Assembly: GCA_018136815.1 (NCBI GenBank)
Contig: CM030937.1
Coordinates: 5,818,526 to 5,882,525 of the forward strand
Source: Isochrysis galbana
Taxonomy: Eukaryota; Haptophyta; Isochrysidales; Isochrysidaceae
DNA: 64,000 bases
Direction of reading: 5' to 3'
Positions 30,716 through 42,455 of the stretch are shown piece after piece. Below the pieces are notes generated by a model. It had not been told where the DNA came from and ran no database searches. It saw only the letters and a list, made by a program, of their open reading frames with translations. Each line of letters starts with the position of its first letter. The stretch's first letter is position 1. Position numbers and translations under genes: made by a program.

Positions 30716-30770
30716 CGCGCCGCCTCCCCTTCCTCCCCCGCTACTGATATAACCATAGAGAGTAGGAGTG

Positions 30771-30945
30771 TCAGAGTTTTCTTGTTGTCCTAGTTTAATC
30801 CTAGTGCTGAGGGACCGTGCCTCATCGGCAACGGAGCCCCTACCCCGCGATGGGGGTGTGCGCGGTTGGTGCATGGCTCGTCCGGTGTATGTGGCTAGGG
30901 ATGCTAGCCAACAAGACCTCTTACAAGACTACAATTTCTAACGAG
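30771..30945 (+). repeat. Hairpin repeat D, copy 1
   Basis: Starts GTCAGAGTTTTCTTGTTGTC, then CTAGTGCTGAGGGACCGTGCC, CCCCGCGATGGGG hairpin, and the stem-loop TGGCTAGGGATGCTAGCCA, ending near ACAATTTCTAAC. It lies about 56 bp upstream of the methyltransferase start codon, head outwards. Confidence 0.85.
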
Positions 30946-31022
30946 GATCTTCTCGATTCGACTTGTCCCTCCCCTCCCGCTACTCCTATGACTATGACAC
31001 CGAGGGAAGGCAAGCCTCCTCC

Positions 31023-31170
31023 TGTCAGTGTTTTCTTGTTGTCCTAGTTTAATCCTAGTGCTGAGGGACCGTGCCTCATCGGCAATGGAGCCCCTCCCCC
31101 GCGATGGGGGTGTGCGCGGTTGGTGCATGGCTCGTCCGGTGTATGTGGCTAGGGATGCTAGCCAACAAAG
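31023..31170 (+). repeat. Hairpin repeat D, copy 2
   Basis: Second, slightly shorter copy in the same orientation 250 bp to the right of copy 1, with the same three predicted hairpins. The two copies differ by only a few bases over their common length. Confidence 0.85.
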
Positions 31171-31927
31171 GTCGCGTTCCATCGACCATCGACCATCGAA
31201 TATCGAACATGGGACAGACTCAGACTCGGTTGAGCCATCAATAAATGCATTTAATAAATGTCTCCATGGTCCATGGTTAAATTTACAATAGTCAACAGTT
31301 GCCTTGTCATAATAAAATCATATACTACAGGTTATTTTAAAACTAGTTATTTGATTGTTTAATTTGTAAAGCCAAGCTCCAACACCAGTGCCAGTGCAAC
31401 AGTGCAACGCTTCACCTTCTTCGTCATCCTTTCTCCTGCTTCCTCGGCGACTGCCTCCGCGATGCGTGAGAAGACGGCCTCCTTAGGTCACCTTCCGTCG
31501 AATATGAATATGCGACAGACACCCAGTGCACATCACGCAAAAGCTCGAAAAGCTGAAAAGCTGCAAGCTGCTCAAGTACAGCTTCAACTAAGTTTATACT
31601 CAGTTCACCCATGGGCCGGGGGCACGAGCACGAGCCCCCCCTTCGCCCTCTCTCCACTCCTCCCCTACCGTGGAGATTTTTTTATTTGGACGCCATTTCC
31701 ATAATTTCTCACATCTATATGTACTTGGTACTTGATGGTGTGGCGCATCTCCCCCTACTGTCATGCTAAGCAAGTCCAGTTTCTTGGAGGCTACAACAAA
31801 ACCACGAAGTGGATGGCACCAAGGACGGTAAATCACGTGCACGTGGGAATACGACGGAAACTATGGACACACAGACTCGACCATTCAAGGCCCGGAATGT
31901 GGCATATCCCACTCGCACAACATGCCG
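31171..31927. other. intergenic with AT-rich part and a copy of repeat F
   Basis: 31230-31370 is AT-rich. At 31586-31672 lies repeat F inverted (see 55195-55262): its complement holds CTCCACTCCTCC, a CGAGCCCCCCC run and the ACTAAGTTTATACT-type palindrome. No gene supported. Confidence 0.5.
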
Positions 31928-32833
31928 CTAGCAACGTCCCATACATGCAAGCCACGACCATACCCACAACCCATGGAATAGAGTTGGTATCCACACCGTG
32001 CGCGTTGTGATTGCGGCATCTGTGCATGCCACTCCAAGAATGGTGGCCATTGCAAGGAATCGACGGTCGACGAATATGTGTCGTGGATGGAAGTGGCCCA
32101 TATCCATGTGATACACTACAAAACCGGCAAGTGCAATCACGTGCTGGACGCTCCAACCAGCAAACGTGGCATTGATTAGCGACGACATTTTAGCCGCCGT
32201 GGAGCTCAAGCGAGGCGTCATTTCGCTAGGAGCAGGAAGAATCATGAATCGCCAGAAGCACTCCTCGATCAGCCCCGGGAAGACGAGAGAGATAGGCAGC
32301 ACGAGGAGGGCCTTCGAGGACGTGAGCTGCGATAAGTCTGGAGGCCGGCAGAAGAAGCCGGAGCGCAGCCCGATGCAGAGCAGGCCTGCGGAGCCAAGCA
32401 GAAAGTCTAACAGGAGCCTTGGAGCGTTGGCGAGTGTCGGCCCGTAGCTACGTTGCGGCTGGGTGCGCACGAGCTGGTCGAGGGTCTCGTCGAGTGGTGT
32501 GCGTCCCGTTAGCCCCAACCGAAGCCGCGCCAAGAATCTTGCTGGCACGTCAAGTGGCCAGAGGCCCTGCAGCCAGCAGAGCAAGCCAAGCAGTAGCAGC
32601 TCAATGCAGCTCCACACAGCGGCTGAGTCTGCGGACGCATCGTAGAGCGCGGGGCACAGCTCGGTCTCGAAGCATCCGCACGTGCTTCTGCATCCATCCG
32701 ACGCGTTCAACGCTGGCGGCGGCGGCGGCGAGAGCAGCACAGCCAGCGCCATGCCGCTGCCCATCCGCGCCGCGCCACGCCGCGCCGAGCGAGAAGCGAC
32801 GCCCACGCAGAGGACTGCCCTCCGAGCTTCCAT
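31928..32833 (-). CDS. CPBP-family (Rce1/Abi-like) intramembrane protease homologue
   Basis: 301 residues, single exon, ATG at 32833. Four to five hydrophobic segments: about residues 25-37 (with a Pro run), 72-92, 145-160, 175-195 and 220-285. The family signature is clear: EECFWR (Glu-Glu-x3-Arg, motif 1) in a membrane segment, a His in WSVQHVI (motif 2 region) and a His in TLFHGLW (motif 3 region). CPBP proteins include CAAX prenyl proteases and many uncharacterised membrane proteases in bacteria and plastids. Catalytic residues are present, so activity is plausible. Cys pairs near residues 48-60 may form a luminal disulphide. The substrate and compartment are unknown. Confidence 0.75.
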   Translation of the reverse strand: MEARRAVLCVGVASRSARRGAARMGSGMALAVLLSPPPPPALNASDGCRSTCGCFETELCPALYDASADSAAVWSCIELLLLGLLCWLQGLWPLDVPARFLARLRLGLTGRTPLDETLDQLVRTQPQRSYGPTLANAPRLLLDFLLGSAGLLCIGLRSGFFCRPPDLSQLTSSKALLVLPISLVFPGLIEECFWRFMILPAPSEMTPRLSSTAAKMSSLINATFAGWSVQHVIALAGFVVYHMDMGHFHPRHIFVDRRFLAMATILGVACTDAAITTRTVWIPTLFHGLWVWSWLACMGRC

Positions 32834-33239
32834 TTATATTCGTCATTCACGGACCCAAAAATCGAACTCTCTTCACAGACGTGCACAGTGCACATACACA
32901 TTCAAAGACTCGACGGGCGGTCCTGACGCTCACGAGCTAGCTCGCACGCCGCACCGTCCGTCCCGTGGAACGCGCCGCGCAGCCAGCCGCAACGCCTCTG
33001 CCCCCGCGTGCGCAGCGTGCTGTGCCGCGCCTCACGGCTCACGGGCGGGACGGGCTCGGTCTGGGCTCGCGCGCATTCGTACGAGTCGCCGCAGCAGGTG
33101 CTATGCGCGGCGCGCGCGGCGGCGGGCGACGTCGGCAGCGCGGCGGTGCGCTGCTTTGTTGTGCGCGGCGGGCTGGCGGCGCCGTTACGCACGGAAGTTG
33201 AGGCGCGAGGCGGCACGGCCGCAGGGTCGGACGGAGGAG
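32834..33239. other. GC-rich intergenic region
   Basis: Upstream flank of the CPBP gene. Open frames on both strands are Arg/Ala-rich and reflect GC content. No gene supported. Confidence 0.35.
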
Positions 33240-33827
33240 GTGTCGTTCCGTCAATTGTGGGACACCAGTCGAATTGAGCGATCAAATGTCCACAGTTGTA
33301 TAATAGAGCATTGTTCAAAACTAAACTTTAAAATTAAATTGTTTTAAAATTATCATAGAAGAACAACTTTTTTTCTGCTTTCCCCGCGCCCGAGGGAGAC
33401 GCCGTGTCAAGGCTTTTCCTCTGCGTTTCCTCTAAGGTGACAATTACATAAACACATAATTTAAGGTATATTTCACACGGAGCACCTGTGATGACTTGCA
33501 ATCACATCGGTGCACGCCGTGCATGGGCACGGCGCGATGTGCATCGGTCCCCCCGCGGATACGCCGTGCGTGCGCATGTCAACTCGTTCCATCTGCGTAC
33601 CCCCTAAGGCCCACAACTACGTAAACTAGCCATGTAAGAGATGTTTCTCTGCGCAGCACGCGTGATGACTTGCAATCACATTGTGCACGCCGTGCGTGGG
33701 CACGGCGCGATGTGCATCGGCGCCCCCCCGCGGGGGCGCCGTGCGTGCGCATAGCAACTTCCAGGAAGGTGCACGCCGTGCGTTCACTCTTTCCGCGGGG
33801 GAACTCTGGGCGCGGAGGACGGGCGGG
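33240..33827. repeat. Long dispersed repeat A, copy 2
   Basis: Fuller copy of 10888-11330, with about 150 bp of AT-rich sequence between the left and right blocks. Similarity stops at about 33827, the position equivalent to the LINE junction in copy 1, which supports that junction as an insertion boundary. Confidence 0.75.
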
Positions 33828-34749
33828 AACCCTGGGGGCACCCCTTGGGACCGGTTGATTATCACAGTATATGACGAGAACATTAACGTAAACAGCTGTC
33901 TGGTCTTTTGATCTCTCTCTCTCCCACCCCCGGGGTCCCATCCCCCCCCCCCCCTCTCCCCCTCTCATCGACCTACCAGAGAGAGAAGGCTCCTACTGCC
34001 TGTCTCCCTCCTCCCTCCTCGCTCACCCCCTCGCCCTCGTCTTCCTCACGATGGTGGCGACTCGGCGCGCATCCGTACGTTCCTCCGTCCTCTCCTCTCG
34101 TGCACCTGCTCGCTGGCTTCGTTCGACTCCCTCGACACGGCCACCTGTCGACTGGACGCCGAGCGGAAGCGCTGCTCGCCCTGCCTCTCCCTCGCTCGCC
34201 TCGCTGCCTCGCTGGCCGTGGGTGCCGCCCAGAGTCCCCTGTCTGGCTGGCGACCAGGGAAGGGGGGGAGTCAGAGTTAGTACGAGGGCAGGCCCATGCG
34301 GGCCTGGGAGTGCGGCTCGCGGCCCGCGCCCACTGCCCACTGGGGGTTTGGATCAGATTGTTGAATGCCCAGCCCCTGCCCGACGGCAGGGGCTGTAGTT
34401 GATTGTACGGGCCCACCCTAGGGGGATGTCCGCGATGGAGAGATGGGGGCGCGAGGCCCCCATTGCCCATTGACCCCCACTTATAAAAGTAGGTTGACTA
34501 GTACTAGTAATAGCCGGAGTTATCCCGTTGGCCTTAGCAGTTAGTAGTGCGTTGCGCCTTGCTACGGACTCCGACTCCGGACGCTCCTAACCTTAGTAGG
34601 AAATCGAAAATCGCCTGGCACAAGTGAGTATATCGCAAATAATGGCGTGGCAAGCACTCTGGGCATTGGCTCTAAGGCGGAATTGTACCGAGGCGGCCGT
34701 GATGATGGATGCTTTCACGAGAAGAGGTGAACCATGATGGATATTGCCA
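33828..34749. other. pyrimidine-rich intergenic region
   Basis: CT- and C-rich runs at 33905-33965. A perfect inverted repeat, CAGCCCCTGCC..GGCAGGGGCTG, lies at about 34370-34394. Open frames at 33908-34402 are low-complexity. No gene supported. Confidence 0.4.
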
Positions 34750-35260
34750 ATGCTCGTTGCTAAATGCTTGCACATTGTGGTGGGCTGGGTGGAGCTGTGG
34801 CCGTGGAGTGACTTGGTGTGAGTGAGAGGTGAGGCATAACATGAGAAGTTTGGCCTACATGAGGCGTGGAGAGTGGGCGATGGGGGGCTGAGGGAGCACG
34901 CGGGGACAGGACAGACGACGCGGGCACATCCTCGGTCATCACGAAGCACTGCGACACGAGGACGGGGACAGGAGCGGACGGGAGGGGCACGGAGGGCGCT
35001 CGAGCGATGGCGCAGAGCGTACGGAAGACACCGGGGGAAAACGTCACGCGCGGGGGTGGGGGGGAACGCGCGGGAAACTAATAGACGGAAAGGGGGCCGG
35101 GAACTCAAGGAAGCACTCGGGGAATAGGCGGGAAGGGAAAGAGGGGAGGGGGCTTCCTCGGGGGGAGCCGACGGGACGGCGCGAGGAGGAGGGAATCGGG
35201 GTGCGACGACAGAAGGGGGTCGCGCGGGGAAACCTAGCCGGGAGCGTACGAGAGGGGTAA
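34750..35260 (-). repeat. Dispersed repeat C, copy 2
   Basis: Inverted relative of 27640-28150, with the same landmarks. The 302-codon minus-strand frame that spans it (34593-35501) is a repeat shadow. Confidence 0.7.
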
Positions 35261-35349
35261 GTGTACAAGGCCCCTCCTTAACCCGTAACACACATAGAGG
35301 TTGCAATCTCTGAATGGAGCGAGACATTCTCAATCGGCATGTCTTGAGC

Positions 35350-37548
35350 CTATACATCTTCGTAATGTATACCGCTCGACTTATCGTCGACATCTCTAGC
35401 TCCCGTGCCTGATACTTCACCGACTTCCTCGGCGTGCTCGCAAGGCACAACACCTCCTTGGTGTTGGTATTCTTGTAAGCCAGTACCGTCGCTTCTGGCA
35501 TGCCTCACGGCGATGTCCGATGCGGAATCGTTTTGTCTTCTACCATTTCCTACACTGGCCCTCACTTTTGAGATTTCAGTGCAAGCGCTTGACAGCGCAT
35601 CCGTTGTCCCTTTCCCTGCTACATCGCCCGCTAAGTCGCCAGCTTGCTCAACCTGCTTGGCTACGTCACCTGCAGCTTGCACGATGGCGAGTGCCAGCCG
35701 TCGGCCAAGAGCAACCGCCCCTTCGCCAGCCGATCTCTTGCCCCCATCAGGACGATCGCTCTCGCCGCCCTTGTCTTCTTCCAAGTCCTCGGCCTCAGCC
35801 CATTCGTCGCCTTCGCGTTTGGCGTCTCGCGCAACCAGGGCAAGATCATCCCAGCTGCGGCCACCCATCGACAGGAGACGGGCACGTCAACAAAGCGGCA
35901 CCTCCACAGGTGAGCGTCACGGGTAGAGCAAGCATTGGGAGGCAGCGTGCGCGCCCGATGTCGCAGCATTTGGCAAATTCTCGTCGACATTCTGAAGGGG
36001 GCGAGTTCACCTGAGCCTGCCTCGCCCGCTGCGATCTAGCCGTGAAAATACTTCCCTGCACTCCGCCAGGTCCTCCGCTGTAATCTGAGGATGCGCATCG
36101 ACGTAAGACGTTGTGTAGATGCGACGCTCGTGGATGTGAGGGTGTGGCATCAAGGCAACATGTGTCGTAGCGCTCAAACATGTTGAAGGTTGCCATGCTC
36201 CTTTTGTTGGTAGGACTTGCTGGCTATGCTGGTCGCTGGAATCAATGGTTCTGCGCGCACACCTTGCCCATCTCCACCAATGCAAGCAGTGCGAACCCGT
36301 TCCGGTCGCACGAGTCCCGGCGCATGGCGATGCCTAAATCTTTCACGAGCTCTCCACGGGACAGCTTCTTAAGGGCGGCCGGCGTGAGCTCCTCGCCCCA
36401 ACTATCCAACACCTATGGATAAAGGGTGGCGGAAGCGAGACAGCGTTGGTGCGCCTAGTGACTGAGCCTGGTCATCACGCCCAACATTTCAGGAAGGCAA
36501 CTAGCCGCCAATCCTTCATACTTGCGTCTGTGCCTTTCTTCTCGCCGCATCCAGCGGGAGCGTCGCCACCTTCGGTATGCATTCATGGGAGAGAAGGGAA
36601 GACGAGGCAGATCAGCGGTGTGAACGAGGCCATCCATGCGGAGTGACTGCAGGCCCATGAGGGGAGTTTGGTTTGCCTTGGGAGCAGAAGATGCGAGGGG
36701 AACGACGAGTCGTTTAGATGGCACACGCGCACCTCACCGATCGCACGGCCAAAGGCTAGACAGCCGAGCAGCGAGAGCCATGCTGTCAGCAGCTTCCCGC
36801 CCAGAGTGATCGGTGCGAGCCCGCCAACGTTCGCAGCTGTGAGCAGAGCGAGCGACCAATACACGGACACCCCCCATGGTGCTGCCTCGAGCCAGCGCAA
36901 GCCCACAGCTCCACAAAGCCACAACACGACAGCGAAAACACCTAGTCGCAGGCGCCTCTTCATGGGGGCGTTCTCATCTGCTGGTGCATCAAAGGACTTG
37001 TAGGTCTCGCCTGCGATAAGAGGACAAGCGAGGCCCCTCCGGCATGAGAATAAGACAATGCACGGTGGTCCGTCCGTGCAATCTGTGCAATCTTGTAGCG
37101 GGCGTGACGCGGGGTGCGCACCGACCACGGCGGAGGCGAGCCCGCCGAAGAGCGCGACGTGGAAGAGTCCGAGCGCGAGGAGGATTGCCCTTGACAGGCG
37201 GTCAAGTGGCTGCACGAAGCCGACTCCGACTGCGAGTCGGTTGGTGGCTGCAAAGTAGAGCGAGTCGATAGTGGGCCATCCGTGCATCTTTCGCAGCACC
37301 AGCGTGAAGAGCGCGAGGACCACCGCCGAGGCAGGCACAAGGATTCGAGTGATTGGGTCGAGAGTTCTCTTCGAGAGAGAGGGGAGGGGAGGGGAGGAAG
37401 GGGCGGGAGGGGATGCAGGCTGGGCGAGGCGGAGGGGAGAGAAATGGCAGACGGTGCGAAGGCCGGGCCGGACCGGCGCGCCCACGGCATACGCCGCGGT
37501 GGGGCAGGAGGAGAAGAGGAGAAGCAGCGGCGCCGTACGTCGGAGCAT
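35350..37548 (-). CDS. Two-pore-domain K+ channel homologue with C-terminal EF-hands and degenerate filters
   Basis: Minus-strand exons 37548-36733, 36412-36263, 36084-36011, 35854-35350; donors GTGCGC, GTGTGC, GTGAAC; 514 residues. The N-terminus is hydrophobic (MLRRTAPLLLLFSS). Two membrane-pore-membrane repeats: first pore SLYFAATNRLAVGVGFVQP, second pore WSLALLTAANVGGLAP, at the positions of the TVGYGD filters of plant TPK channels. Joined exons 2-4 give two EF-hand-like units as in plant TPK1: DSCDRNGF..EMGK and ITAEDL..FSRLDRSGRGRLSWDDL, the second with a usable loop. An acidic tail of about 155 residues ends the protein. Both filters lack Thr-x-Gly-Tyr-Gly, so K+ selectivity is doubtful. 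A 111-bp in-frame segment at codons 143-180 (GTGCGC..GCAG) may be a further intron. Confidence 0.75.
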
Positions 37549-37694
37549 CCGAACAGAGAGAGGGGGAGGGGGAGAGGGGCGGGCGGGCGGGGGGTGGAGA
37601 GCAAGAGCGAGAGAGGAGTGCTCTTGGTAGAATGAATTAATGAATAGTCTCAGATGAAGGGAAGACTTGAGATGAAAGAAGAGAGGGGGGCAGC

Positions 37695-37880
37695 GTCAGA
37701 GTTTTCTTGTTGTTCTAGTTTAATCCTAGTGCTGACGGACCGTGCCCCAACGGCTACGGAGCCCCTCCCCCGCGATGGGGGTGTGCGGTGTGCGCGGTTG
37801 GTGCATGGCTCGTCCGGTGCATGTGGCTAGGGATGCTAACCAACAAGACCTCTTGCAAGACTACAATTTCTAACATGATA
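37695..37880 (+). repeat. Hairpin repeat D, copy 3
   Basis: Full-length copy starting GTCAGAGTTTTCTTGTTG, about 147 bp upstream of the two-pore channel start codon, in the same head-outward orientation as copy 1. Its stem-loop reads TGGCTAGGGATGCTAACCA, one mismatch in the stem. Confidence 0.85.
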
Positions 37881-39355
37881 ACCCCCGCCGAGAGACCACT
37901 CCCACTCCAACTTCTGCAACACGAGCGCGCTCGACGACGCCGCTCAAGGGTGTAATGGTGTAATACCAAAACGAATAGACTCGACAAATTCGTTGGAAAT
38001 CTTTTCTTCGACTCAGCGGCCGCTGACCACGCCACACACTCCTCCAAGTGGTGGGACCTGGACCGTATGCCGTATGGCCAAAGCACAAAGCATTCAACAT
38101 TCAACAACACTTCAGTGATAGCCACAGTCAGATGCGCTCGCACTCGCACCCCATATCCCATAGTTCAAGGGTGGCAAAACAACAAATCAACGGATAATCC
38201 ACATCGAATGACTCCAAACCCCATCCCTCAGCTATTCTTGGAACCCTCGAGGCATCGGGACGCTCAGGGTCGTCACTCGTGTCACAAACCGTCACATCAT
38301 CGGCCAGCAACAAGGCGCGTCGAATCTCCCGTCTAGCACCGGGCGCCACCGGGCTGCGAGGTCGCTGCAAGCTGCAAGCCGCAACAACGTTTCAAAGTCG
38401 AGCAACTCGAGCAAGGAAGCCCCCATTGCTGTTGTGGGGAAAATCCCCCCCCCCCCCCCCCCCCACGGGGCCGGGGAACGATTGCCCGCACTTCCTCCTT
38501 CCTCGCAGTTTCGTCAAACAGCATGGATGTCACCACTGCTGCACTGCTGCGCTGCCCGCGCGCTCGCGCGGGCGTGGTTTGGGTGGCGTTTGGATGGGCT
38601 TTGAGAGGGCTCTCTGATCTCTGATCTCTGACGAGCCGCCTCGGGCGGCATGGGGCGTCCTAGGTGGGGCGTAGTGGCGAGGGTCGCCTGAGGCTCGGGA
38701 GCGGTCGCGGCACGCGCGCGATGCTTCGGTCAGGAGTTGGAGAGAAGGGGGTGGGAGAATGTGGTTTCGTCTATCCGGTGGCATGGCTCGTATCATTCCT
38801 GTTCTCGCGAGTCCCTCTCATTAGTCCATCCGTGATATTCTCCGGTTTGTAGTGTTGAGGTCCTAAATCCTATTGTTTTCAGGTTATATTTCTTATGTCT
38901 AGCCCTCTCGCCGCCTGCAAGAGGTCGTCAGAGATTTGCAGATTAGAGTCTTTGTCCAACATGTAGAGAGGGCTTTTCAATTTCCTATCTAACCCTCACA
39001 GCATACTGCTAGCAACATCTCTAGCCTCTAGCAGCTAGCAGATGATTTTCCGCTTGCCACGGAAGTGAGGCAACATGCGATTCACGTGCCGGCCCACAAC
39101 GAACGGCTATCATACGCGATTGACGATTTGTGTGTAAGCATCTAGCGCACGGCTAGCATACACGATTGCCACAATAGAAGGCGTGGAGTGGCTAGGCTGG
39201 AGGGTCAGGGACAGTGGGAGAGGGGGGGGGGAGGTTGAGGAGAGGGTAGAAGGAGAATTTATTCGGGGGGAGCGGGGTGGCAAAGGTCGCACATGGTGCA
39301 GGCCTTGCGTTGCGCCAACGCACCTACCAACCGTCTAGAAGCGTCGAATCACCAC
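37881..39355. other. intergenic with repeat G
   Basis: A C-run at 38447-38464 and repeat G at about 38575-38715, whose complement (GCCGCGACCGCTCCCGAGCC.., ACGCCCCATGCCGCCCGAGG) recurs at 46388-46530. No gene is supported; open frames are shadows of GC content. Confidence 0.45.
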
Positions 39356-41596
39356 CTAGTAGCGATCAAGCTCATCGCCATCAAGGTCAGCTTCAGCACC
39401 CGCAAGAGACCGAAGATAGTATGCACCCGCGTTTGGAACTACATCCTCAGCGAGCGTCACAACCAGCTCCTACCGTGAGGCAAGGGAAAGGGTTTGAGGT
39501 AGGGCCAGGCCGCATTCACCACGGCAGTACTTAGAGGTGCGAGACGGCGCGGGGCACCAAATCACGGTGCTTCACGTGCTTCCTGGTCAACAAGGCACAC
39601 TGGGGGTACGCAACTTCCGAGGGATCTCTGCATATCCATGTCGGTGTACAGTGGCAACTGTCGTGTGCATAGAGACACATGCGAGTAGGCGCACCGATTG
39701 CATGACATGTGCCGGAAGGACGGAGAGGTCGTGTTGTTCGTCAGACAGACTCTCCTCGAAATCTTCGTCATCACCTGCGCACATCGAGGGTGTAGGATGA
39801 ATAGGCTCCGAGGAAATCCGTACGACGCATCGGCAGAAGCAAAGAGCCGTAGGCCTTGCTCAACAAGAAGCATCTACATCTCTTCTCGCTCCTCCTGACA
39901 GCTGTCGTGTGGGCGAGGTTGAAGCAAGCATCCGCCACATGAGCATGGATGCTGAGAGGGCCAATGACGGGGGCTAGAGGTCGCACCGCCGTCTGGCACT
40001 TCAAAGATCCGGAAAAATGAGTTAACTGGCTTTGTGACAACGACACGTTCCTCCGTCTTTGTGCCTTTAGAGCCCTTGCCCCCCTTCTGCTTACGCTTCT
40101 TCACACGCTGCTGGACGGTCGGGTCTTGTCCTTGCCGCCAAGTCGGGCTCCACACCTGATCGGCAGGCCGGAGTACGGTGAAGAACACTTTGCACTCGAG
40201 ACTGCCCATTAATTATAGAAAGAGCCAACACCAGCTAGTAGGACATGGTTTACCCGATCCGCTACTATAGGCTGGCTAGAAGATTGGCTCTCCAAAAGAT
40301 GCTGCCGTTCGCAAAATCCGGCGGGCGATCCATCCTTCGAAATAACTCCTGCTGTTCGAGCAGGCCACCCACCCACCTGCTCGACATCGCCCATCTCGTT
40401 GCAGAAGAGGCAAATCTCGGCTGAGCCGTCAACTCCGGAGTCGAAGAACTCATTAGGACCGAAGGCAAAGATGAGCGCAAATCCCTCCTCTTGGTCGAGG
40501 CCGGGCGGGCTGCCAGTGCCGTTGCCTGGCTCGACAACGAGCGGTGTCTCTTCGTCGAGTTCATGTGCAGCAGGCGGTACCCACGGCTCGATCCTCACCT
40601 CGGTGAGCGCCTCGAGCACCGCCCAGTCCTTCTTGTTCACCACCGTTTCGCCATCGACTCTGAGATCTGCCCCCATTATCACCCCCTTCCAGAACCCAGG
40701 GATGCCCTTGGCCTCCCTCAATTCGTCGGGCGGTTCCCCCAGCTCGCCCTCCTCTGCGAAGAGTCCGCCCTCGGACGCCGCCACCTCCTCGTCCGTCGGC
40801 TCTGCATTCCCGCAGACGATCTGCTGCCTGCACAAGGGAGGGTTGGGGAGCAAACATCTGACTGAGGAAGGAAAAGAAGCCGAACGAGTCGTTATTTTGA
40901 GGGATGCAGAATGTGTCACGTGCATGTATTTCACCCATCACACTAATCCGCGCCCCTCTCTCCATTGGCCATGGCGACGACAGAGAATAGGTCACACAGT
41001 CTTCCCCCCCTGCCCTCCCTTGAGCCACATTTGCTTGCGAGAGCAGCTCAACGGAGCCTTCCATTTGAATTCCCCGCCCCGTCTTTCCCTTCTTCCCCTT
41101 GGCAGTGATCGAGAGATTGAAGAGCCGCCCCTTCTATTCCGCGCCAACCCCGCGCCCCCCCTCTTGAGCCGCAGATGTCATCCAGACGAGAGGGAAGAAG
41201 CCTCCGATAATCGCTCCACTACCCCGTCTTCCCTTGCCTTCCCATCTTTCCTTTGGCCATGTCTACGAGAGAGCAAAGAAGAGACATTCCTCGCCCTCAC
41301 CCGACCCCCTCCCCCCCTCCTGTATGAAAGGCCTCCTTCGCCCACTCGCCCGCCCCCCTCCCCTGCCCAGATTCCCACAGGGCCATCCACTCTCTCCTGC
41401 GAGAGAAGATCGAAGAAGCCTTTCGTTTGAAGTCTCTCTCGAGAGCCCTCTGCTCGCGTAGCAGCTGGTTCTCGAGGGTGGCATAGGTGTTCTGGAGCCC
41501 ATCAATTGCGGCGAGCCGGCGCAGCAGCAGACTCGAAGGGAGGGACGAGAGAGAGCGATGGGGGACGCGGAGGAGAGGCGCGAGGTGGCGAGACAT
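39356..41596 (-). CDS. Nucleosome assembly protein (NAP/SET family), five exons
   Basis: Minus-strand exons 41596-41391, 40827-40369, 40201-39987, 39774-39695, 39469-39356; donors GTGGAT, GTGGCC, GTGCGA, GTGCGC; 357 residues. The second donor was chosen among three overlapping GTGG sites because it keeps the frame. Exon 1 gives the dimerisation helix (LENQLLREQRALERDF) after a basic, mitochondria-like N-terminus of about 28 residues. Exon 2 has PTDEE, KGIPGFW and LIFAFGPNEFF, the NAP core signatures. Exon 3 has DPTVQQRVKKRKQK and VNSFFRIF, exons 4-5 an acidic segment and EDVVPNAGAYYLRSL, the conserved C-terminal helix of NAPs. NAPs are histone H2A/H2B chaperones in nucleus and cytoplasm. The usual long acidic tail is short here (DLDGDELDRY). 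Confidence 0.87.
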
Positions 41597-41710
41597 CGCG
41601 CCAGGGAGGGGAGGAGAGTGGAGGGGGGAGGGGGGTCCGGATACACGGAAGAAAGAACGGAGAGGAGAGGAAAAAAGAGAGGCGAGGGAGGAAGAGGAGA
41701 GATGATGAGT

Positions 41711-41810
<100 letters not shown>

Positions 41811-42008
41811 GACAGAGAGAGAGAGAGGGAGAGAAAGAAGAAAAGAGGGCGAGAGAGAGAGAGAGAGCGCTCTCTCACGTCGTCCGTCATCAAGAAGAAA
41901 AGTCCAAAGGAACGAAAGAGAAAAACAAAACCAGTTGCGCACACATGCCCACAACTAGAAAGTAAAGCGGCTGGGCCTCGCCGGGGGCGAAAGTCGTCTC
42001 CCATCTTC

Positions 42009-42050
42009 ATACAGTATGGGTGCATCATTAAGAAACCCCAGCATTAAGAA
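42009..42050 (+). repeat. TAAGAAA motif repeat, copy 1
   Basis: ACAGTATGGGTGCATCATTAAGAAACCCCAGCATTAAGAAA; a near copy is at 63685-63727. TAAGAAAC-type motifs recur twice more at 42080-42140. Confidence 0.7.
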
Positions 42051-42086
42051 AGCTTAACATGAAATTGGCCGCCGACCCGGTAAGAA

Positions 42087-42118
42087 ACTGGGGGTCGAGC
42101 CGGCGGCTCGACCCCCAG
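42087..42118. repeat. Perfect inverted repeat (hairpin)
   Basis: CTGGGGGTCGAGCC followed by a short loop and its exact complement GGCTCGACCCCCAG, flanked on both sides by TAAGAAAC(T) motifs. It could be a mobile-element end or a structured transcript part. Confidence 0.8.
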
Positions 42119-42455
42119 CTAAGAAACTCCGGCTAAGAAACCCCCCTTCCCGGCCGCCGGCCGCGCACAGCGCGGCCCGCCGCGCGGGCGCGCCTGCCGC
42201 CCCGCACGGGGGCGGGCGCGCGGACGCGCCCGCGCGGGGGCGGGTGCGCGGGCGCGCGGACGCGCCCGCGCGGGCGCGGGCGCCATGCGACGATGAGAGG
42301 ACGAGCCCGCGCCCGCTAGCCCGCTAGCCGTGTCGCTCCAATAAGGCCGGCGCGCCCGTGTACATGTATGTGCATAGAGCATAGAGCACATACTACATGT
42401 TGCATGTGCATACATATTACATATTACATACATACGACATACGATGCAACTGAAC
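42119..42455. other. CG-rich block followed by AT-rich tract
   Basis: 42150-42290 is almost pure GCGCGGGC-type sequence. 42355-42445 is AT-rich with TACAT/GCATA repeats. No gene. Confidence 0.4.

Noticed and set aside
34593-35501. 302-codon minus-strand ORF
   Set aside because: It spans dispersed repeat C, whose other copies do not keep the frame.
36733-37548. Unspliced 321-codon ORF as the complete two-pore gene
   Set aside because: It would end in unrelated sequence after GTGCGC at 36732; splicing to the next exons restores the EF-hand region known from plant TPK channels.
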